Shown here piece after piece: positions 59,702-64,000 of a stretch of 64,000 nt of DNA. Each line of letters starts with the position of its first letter. Positions within the stretch are counted from its first letter, which is position 1. The notes beneath the pieces were generated by a model. It made no database searches. It saw nothing but the letters and a program-made list of their open reading frames with translations, and was not told where the DNA came from. The DNA is taken from the NCBI GenBank assembly GCA_964649725.1, contig CAZYTM010000001.1, positions 248,001 through 312,000 on the forward strand. The letters are read 5' to 3'. Made by a program: the position numbers and the translations under genes. Source of the DNA: CAZYTM01 sp964649725. GTDB taxonomy: Bacteria > Desulfobacterota > Desulfuromonadia > Geobacterales > Geobacteraceae.

Positions 59702-60211
59702 TTAATCGTCGCTAAACGCCTTGCTTCTTGATGGGGTTATCTTGGTTCCGACTGCCAGCCATTTGAACAGTGCGGGCTCGTCATATTGCTGCAAATCATA
59801 GCGAAGTGACACCACGCTCCCCTTTTTCAAACTGAACTGGGGGGGAATGTCCAACAGCTCTGCCAGCAGCTTGCTCATGTCCGGTTCGTGACCTACCAGG
59901 ATCACTTCCTTAGCTTTTTTTGCCTGCTCGATAAGTTGTCGAAAGGCTTTCAGATCCATACCGGGGGCTAATTCTTCAGCAATGATCAGTGGCCCGCCAA
60001 AACGGAGGTTTTCCGCCAGAATCTCTGCCGTCTGAACCGATCTGGTCAACGGACTGGTGCAGATGATATCCGGTGTCAGATTCCTCTCCTTCAGGACTTT
60101 TGCTGTTTTGCGGAATGCCTTGCGCCCGGCAGGGGTGAGATACCGCAATGCATCTGTACTACCATCTGGCTGCTCAATTGCTGCCGCATTGATGACCAGG
60201 TAGAGTTTCAT
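59702..60211 (-). CDS. SixA-like histidine phosphatase with lost catalytic histidine
   Basis: The 169-aa product fits the SixA branch in length and motifs: CTSPLTRSVQTAEIL, VILVGHEPDMSKLL and KKGSVVSLRYD. The N-terminal RHG motif that supplies the phosphorylated His is missing: the start reads MKLYLVINAAA, so the R-H-G positions 7-9 are I-N-A. The second active-site His (GHEP) remains. It is probably not active as a phosphohistidine phosphatase. The cluster with phoR and Ppx is notable. Confidence 0.8.
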   Translation of the reverse strand: MKLYLVINAAAIEQPDGSTDALRYLTPAGRKAFRKTAKVLKERNLTPDIICTSPLTRSVQTAEILAENLRFGGPLIIAEELAPGMDLKAFRQLIEQAKKAKEVILVGHEPDMSKLLAELLDIPPQFSLKKGSVVSLRYDLQQYDEPALFKWLAVGTKITPSRSKAFSDD

Positions 60212-60229
60212 GCTATCCCCTATTCTCCA

Positions 60230-62002
60230 TCAGGCCGATTTCAAACTGACAGTAAAAACCGACCCTTTGCCCGGCTCGCTCTCAACCGCTATGGTGCCGC
60301 CATGTAGTTGGACTATATGCTTTACTATGGATAGACCGAGACCGGTCCCCCCCTGGTCGCGACTGCGAGCAGAATCAACCCGATAGAATCGCTCAAAGAT
60401 GCGCGGCAACTCGCGTGCCGGAATACCTACGCCGCTGTCGCTGACGGTCAGCTTGACCGTTCCGTTTTCCTCGTGAGCAGCTACACTAACCTTGCCATGC
60501 TCTTTCGAATATTTTATGGCATTATCCACCAGGTTGATGATGACCTGTTCGAGACGGCCTAGGTCTGCCAGCACCTGCAGTTTATCATCTACCACTTGGC
60601 ATTCGATGCTGATCCCCTTTCCGCGAGCCTTTGGCTCCAGGAGCAGCCTGGCGCGATTTATTGCGCTATTGATGCTTACCGGTGCCAATTCAAGGGCCAG
60701 ATCGCCCGATTCAAGTTCTGACAATGCCAGGAGGTCACTGATCAGGCTGGCGAGCCGTTCCGAGTGACTATGAATGATCTCGACAAAACGACCCGCTTTG
60801 TCCGGTTCACTGAAGAGGGCTCCTGACAGCAGTGTTTCCGCGTAACCCTTGATAACAGTGACCGGGGTTCTTAATTCATGGGAGACATTGGCGACAAAAT
60901 CGCGCCTGATCTTCTCCAGCCTTTTCAGCTCACTTATGTCGTGAAAGACCGCCACCACACCTTGTACTTCACCACTGTCAAGCAGTGGGACCCAGTGGGT
61001 CAGAAGGATCTTTTGCTCATCAAGGGGGAGGAGAATCTCCTCAAGTCTTTCATTCTTTGTTGCCAGTACCAGCTTGAAGGCATCATTAAGGGCAGGATGA
61101 CGGGTAATGTCGATGAGTGGTCGCTCTTCCACCTCCTCACGCAGAGCAAAGAGAGTACGAAAGGCCGGATTGACCAGAGTGATCACCCCTTTGGCATCTA
61201 TAACCATGAGCCCTTCACCCATACCACGCAGGATGGTATCAAGGCGGTTCTTCTCGGCAGCAAGCCGCTCCAGTTGCCCTTCTATCCTCACTGTCATGTC
61301 GTTCATGACCGTAGCCAGCTCCCCCAGTTCATCCTTATTCAAAACTGGAATACGCCGGCCGAACTCACCACGTCCTATCTGCCCGGCAACAGCCGCCATG
61401 CTCCGCAGGGAGCGCGATGTGACACTGGAGAGGATATAGCTGAGGATTATTGAGATGAGCAGAGCGATAACCAGCGAAGCACCGAGTATAGCATGCAGGC
61501 TGGCCCTGGTCTTGGCCAGAGCATTTAACGGCAAAGCGAAACGGATTATGGCGGCTTCGCCATGGCTGGTGACAAACTGCTGGGCAACATAGAGCATCGG
61601 CATACGCAGTGTCGAAGAATAGCGGATGGAGCTGCCGCTACCTTTTTGAATGGCTTCCTGAATCTCCGGACGGTCAAGATGATTCTCCAGCTCTTTAAGC
61701 TCTTCCTGTCTCACCTCCGAGTCGCCGAGCACGACCCCCTGCAGATTGACAATGGTGACCCGGGCCTTGATCTCTTTACCGATTATTGCGACAATCCTCG
61801 GAGCATCATTCTGTAACTGCTTACTGGCATCGGCAGTAATAATCCTGGCCAGCCGGACCTGATTCAGAAGATCGTCGCGGATCCCCTGTACCATGTAGTT
61901 CTCCAGGGTGTGGTTAAGATAGCCATACATCACCCCCCCCACAAGGAGCAGGATGAGCAGGTAGGAGGCCATCAGTTTCCACTGAATGGTTATTCGCATC
62001 AT
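60230..62002 (-). CDS. phoR: Phosphate-regulon sensor histidine kinase PhoR
   Basis: The 590-aa inner-membrane kinase has TM1 (about 8-28), a periplasmic region to about 165, TM2 (about 168-192), a HAMP region, a PAS domain (GEGLMVIDAKGVITLVN), and HisKA with the His in NVSHELRTPVTVIKGYAE, close to the PhoR consensus. The HATPase domain follows (VDNAIKYSKE, DSGVGIPARELP, GGTGLGLSIVKHIVQLH). Unlike E. coli PhoR it has an extended periplasmic sensor region. The ATG overlaps the phoB stop by 4 nt. It phosphorylates PhoB when phosphate is scarce. Confidence 0.93.
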   Translation of the reverse strand: MMRITIQWKLMASYLLILLLVGGVMYGYLNHTLENYMVQGIRDDLLNQVRLARIITADASKQLQNDAPRIVAIIGKEIKARVTIVNLQGVVLGDSEVRQEELKELENHLDRPEIQEAIQKGSGSSIRYSSTLRMPMLYVAQQFVTSHGEAAIIRFALPLNALAKTRASLHAILGASLVIALLISIILSYILSSVTSRSLRSMAAVAGQIGRGEFGRRIPVLNKDELGELATVMNDMTVRIEGQLERLAAEKNRLDTILRGMGEGLMVIDAKGVITLVNPAFRTLFALREEVEERPLIDITRHPALNDAFKLVLATKNERLEEILLPLDEQKILLTHWVPLLDSGEVQGVVAVFHDISELKRLEKIRRDFVANVSHELRTPVTVIKGYAETLLSGALFSEPDKAGRFVEIIHSHSERLASLISDLLALSELESGDLALELAPVSINSAINRARLLLEPKARGKGISIECQVVDDKLQVLADLGRLEQVIINLVDNAIKYSKEHGKVSVAAHEENGTVKLTVSDSGVGIPARELPRIFERFYRVDSARSRDQGGTGLGLSIVKHIVQLHGGTIAVESEPGKGSVFTVSLKSA

Positions 62003-62676
62003 TCCTCCATCTTGTATCCGAAACCGCGGATCGTCTTGATCATGTCGCCGGCAGTGCCCAGTTTGGTTCGTAGTCGCGTTATGTGGGTGTCAACAGTGCG
62101 GGTATCACCGATATAGTTGTACCCCCAGACGTTCTTCAGCAGTAGATCGCGGCTCTGTACCCGGCCGAGCCGTTCAGCCAGATTGAGGAGTAATTTGAAC
62201 TCGGTGGTGGTAAGTACCACTTCGTTACCCTCGACCTCGACAACGTGCCTGTCAGTATCAATGCTCAGCGGCCCGATGGCAATCATCATTCCTGCTGGCG
62301 AATCAGGCATGGCACGGCGCAACACCGCCTTGATCCTGAGAAGCAGTTCGCGCGTTGAGAAAGGTTTCACCACGTAATCATCGGCCCCCACCTCGAAACC
62401 GACCACCCGGTCGATCTCCTCACCTTTGGCAGTCAGTATGATGACCGGTATAGTGGCGGTCTTTTCTTTCTTTTTCAACTGTTTGCAGACCTCACTCCCC
62501 ATCATACCGGGAAGCATCAGGTCAAGCAGGATCAGATCCGGTTGATGCTGCCGGGCCAGGTCGAGTCCGGTAGTACCATCCAGGGCGATGATGGGACGAT
62601 ACCCTTCCTTTTCGAGGTTGAATGCAACCAGTTCGGCCAGATCCTGTTCATCTTCAATAATAAGTATTTTCTTCAC
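61999..62676 (-). CDS. phoB: Phosphate-regulon response regulator PhoB
   Basis: The 225-aa OmpR/PhoB-type regulator has receiver motifs IIEDEQDLAELV, ILLDLMLPGMMG (phosphoacceptor Asp), VIILTAKGEE and VVKPFSTRELL. The winged-helix DNA-binding domain follows with LTTTEFKLLLNLAE and VDTHITRLRTKLG. The second GTG (62676) is used since AAGGTGG lies 5 nt upstream; a GTG three codons earlier is possible. A putative Pho box lies about 60 nt upstream, which would give autoregulation. Confidence 0.93.
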   Translation of the reverse strand: MKKILIIEDEQDLAELVAFNLEKEGYRPIIALDGTTGLDLARQHQPDLILLDLMLPGMMGSEVCKQLKKKEKTATIPVIILTAKGEEIDRVVGFEVGADDYVVKPFSTRELLLRIKAVLRRAMPDSPAGMMIAIGPLSIDTDRHVVEVEGNEVVLTTTEFKLLLNLAERLGRVQSRDLLLKNVWGYNYIGDTRTVDTHITRLRTKLGTAGDMIKTIRGFGYKMEE

Positions 62677-62735
62677 TGGAACCACCTTAAGCTAAACCTG
62701 AGCAGGTCAATAAGTGATAATAATAGCTGCTGTTT

Positions 62736-62753
62736 GTTACATCCATGTGACGG
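62736..62753 (-). promoter_or_regulatory. Putative Pho box upstream of phoB
   Basis: The minus strand reads CCGTCAC-ATGG-ATGTAAC, matching the pstS box (CTGTAAC-ATGG-CTGTAAC) at 15 of 18 positions, with the same 11-bp period. It lies about 60 nt before the phoB start. Confidence 0.6.
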
Positions 62754-62866
62754 CGAGGTTATAATGCCATGACTAACATATATACTTCTCCAGGCGGATT
62801 CGTCTCCATTGGCAGTTTCAGCTATCTTAATAAAAATGTATCCTGACCGAAAGTTTTTGCTGTTAG

Positions 62867-64000
62867 TCATTTTTTCAATCGGCAGCGGCTCCGGAACGGA
62901 CAGTGACTGCCGTCACACCCTTGCCGCTGGGCGAAATCTGCCTCTGTGCTCCGCGCTCTGATGGCATCCATTATCTGCAGCAACTCTTTTTCAAAGTCAG
63001 CAACGACACAATCGACCTCCACCCGCAGACCGTCCCGAAGAAAGAGGAGTATCCCGCTGACAGCCAGCTCCGGCCAACCTTTGCTGAGGGCCAGCTGGTA
63101 GGTCTGCAGCTGAAAGCGGTAGCCCTCCAGCTCCGCAGTCGCCCCATGTGCATATTTGTAGTCGTAGATCGTTGCCTGCCCTGCTGCAAAGGCCACCAGA
63201 TCGATCGCCCCGCGTATATAGTAGTCTGCCTCACCTTGCAGGCGGAGCAGAAAAGGGAATTCCCGTTGCAGCTCTCTGCCGGCCAGCTCCTCGACCAACG
63301 GGGAGGAAAGCAGCCCAAGGACCTGGGCCTGCACCTCGGCTACCCCCTGGTCATCGGGATCAAACCCTTGCTGCCTGGCTACCCGGCGGCAAAGTTCTGC
63401 GCCGGCATCGGTATCGGTATTGAAATCGATCTGTTCCAGCATGGCATGAGCCAGATCACCCCTGGCCAGCGGTGAGAGTGAGCGGTCTTTGCTACGGCTC
63501 TTCTGCGTTACTGACAGTGGCCCGAGTAGTTCGGCAAATATCCCTTCGTCAAGCCCCATCACCCCCTTGTAGAAATATTTGCGCGGGCAATGGGCATAAT
63601 CCTCCAGGGCCGTGGGAGAAAACTCCATGGTCGAAGGGAGTGGCGGCTGGAAAAACAGAGCGCGCTGCAGACCGATTTCGAGCTGTTCCGGCCGCAACCA
63701 CTCCTCGCGCAATCGCTCACCGGAAGCTGCATCTGGAGGAGTCGCCACGGCACTATAGAGCCGTTGTGCATTGTTAACCCTTACCAGACCTCTTTCGCTG
63801 CCAGCCAGAAATTCGTCCAGCCACTGGTGCCAGACACCTTTCCCTGTCCCGGAGAGAATGAGATAGTCGCGGGCTCTGGTGACCGCTACATAGAAGAGCC
63901 GCTTCAGTTCGGCAACCGATTTACGTTGCTGATTCTCGACTATGGCGGCATGCGCCAGGGTCGAGAGCCACCCCGCTGCAGGCTTGGGGATCTTGACGGC
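62867..64000 (-). CDS. AddA/UvrD-type helicase-nuclease, C-terminal part (cut by window edge)
   Basis: Only the C-terminal 377 residues are visible; the coding frame continues to the first base of the edge codon. The helicase motif VI is LKRLFYVAVTRARD. A RecB-family nuclease follows with the His in GDLAHAMLEQID, AIDLVAF, ATIYDYKYAHG and FQLQTYQLALS. Four Cys that could hold an iron-sulfur cluster flank the nuclease (HCPRKYF near its start; CDGSHCPFRSRC at the C-terminus). It belongs to the recombination/repair helicase-nucleases and is a candidate partner of the AddB-like protein about 33 kb to the left. A GTG at 63748 is in frame but is internal, not a true start. Confidence 0.88.
   Translation of the reverse strand, partial: AVKIPKPAAGWLSTLAHAAIVENQQRKSVAELKRLFYVAVTRARDYLILSGTGKGVWHQWLDEFLAGSERGLVRVNNAQRLYSAVATPPDAASGERLREEWLRPEQLEIGLQRALFFQPPLPSTMEFSPTALEDYAHCPRKYFYKGVMGLDEGIFAELLGPLSVTQKSRSKDRSLSPLARGDLAHAMLEQIDFNTDTDAGAELCRRVARQQGFDPDDQGVAEVQAQVLGLLSSPLVEELAGRELQREFPFLLRLQGEADYYIRGAIDLVAFAAGQATIYDYKYAHGATAELEGYRFQLQTYQLALSKGWPELAVSGILLFLRDGLRVEVDCVVADFEKELLQIMDAIRARSTEADFAQRQGCDGSHCPFRSRCRLKK

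Noticed and set aside
63559..63771. Start of the right-edge helicase-nuclease at GTG 63748 as a short stand-alone nuclease gene
   Set aside because: The frame stays open through the edge at 64000 and encodes helicase motif VI upstream, so this is an internal GTG.
1..64000. CRISPR arrays, tRNA/rRNA genes, prophage or integrated element
   Set aside because: No regular spaced repeats, cloverleaf-like sequences, integrase or phage structural genes were found when reading the window.

Overview
The window looks like chromosome of a motile, Geobacter-like delta-proteobacterium (Desulfuromonadota). This rests on gene content and on recurring neighbourhoods (flagellar basal body beside CheX/CheY, RND pump with ArsR, pst-phoU with phoBR, U32/Hsp33, and many sensor kinases). 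It is not based on any database search. I see no rRNA, tRNA, CRISPR array, insertion sequence or prophage. Coding density is high and most genes sit in overlapping operons.

Layout. 1-11.2 kb, all minus strand: sensor kinase, a 78-aa isolated chemoreceptor-tip protein, CheY, CheX, a CheX-like/pseudo-receiver fusion and a large TPR exoprotein, then flgB-flgC-fliE-fliF-fliG-fliH-fliI (fliI runs off the left edge). 11.4-19.4 kb, minus: an RND export system (OMF, lipoprotein adaptor, pump) followed by a C_GCAxxG_C_C protein, a YgaP-like membrane piece, a metallo-beta-lactamase-fold protein, an exported rhodanese and an ArsR regulator. 19.6-27.3 kb: DUF2062 protein, a PhoU-like/PiT phosphate uptake pair, uppP, radC, a sensor kinase with a periplasmic-binding protein, and an NDUFA9-like SDR. 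27.4-37.1 kb, plus: an AddB-like nuclease, two exported proteins, a lipocalin, DAHP synthase preceded by an aromatic-rich leader peptide and attenuator, a U32 protein and Hsp33. 37.1-41.7 kb, minus: pstS-pstC-pstA-pstB-phoU behind a Pho box. 42.2-49.6 kb, minus: an unusual overlapping operon of alpha/beta hydrolase, GH3-family ligase, an 808-aa unknown protein, phosphatidylserine decarboxylase, an Lgt-like membrane protein and a tiny zinc ribbon. 49.7-53.8 kb, minus: a partner-switching module (CBS-PP2C phosphatase, HATPase protein, STAS protein) ending in an EAL protein. 54.2-62.7 kb, minus: metallophosphoesterase, Ppx/GppA, two thymidylate-kinase-like proteins (one with an altered P-loop), a lysine-rich HhH protein, a SixA-like protein lacking its catalytic histidine, and phoB-phoR. 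62.9-64 kb: the C-terminus of an AddA/UvrD-type helicase-nuclease.

Phosphate is the linking theme of the right half. Similar 11-bp-period direct repeats, fitting a Pho box, precede pstS, phoB and the PhoU-like/PiT pair. Ppx and its neighbours lie next to phoBR. The two most original signals are the aromatic leader/attenuator in front of DAHP synthase (31.72-31.91 kb) and the GH3/PSD/Lgt-like operon with its unknown 808-aa member. The isolated MCP-tip protein, the paired thymidylate-kinase-like proteins and several probable leaderless promoters are also worth testing.
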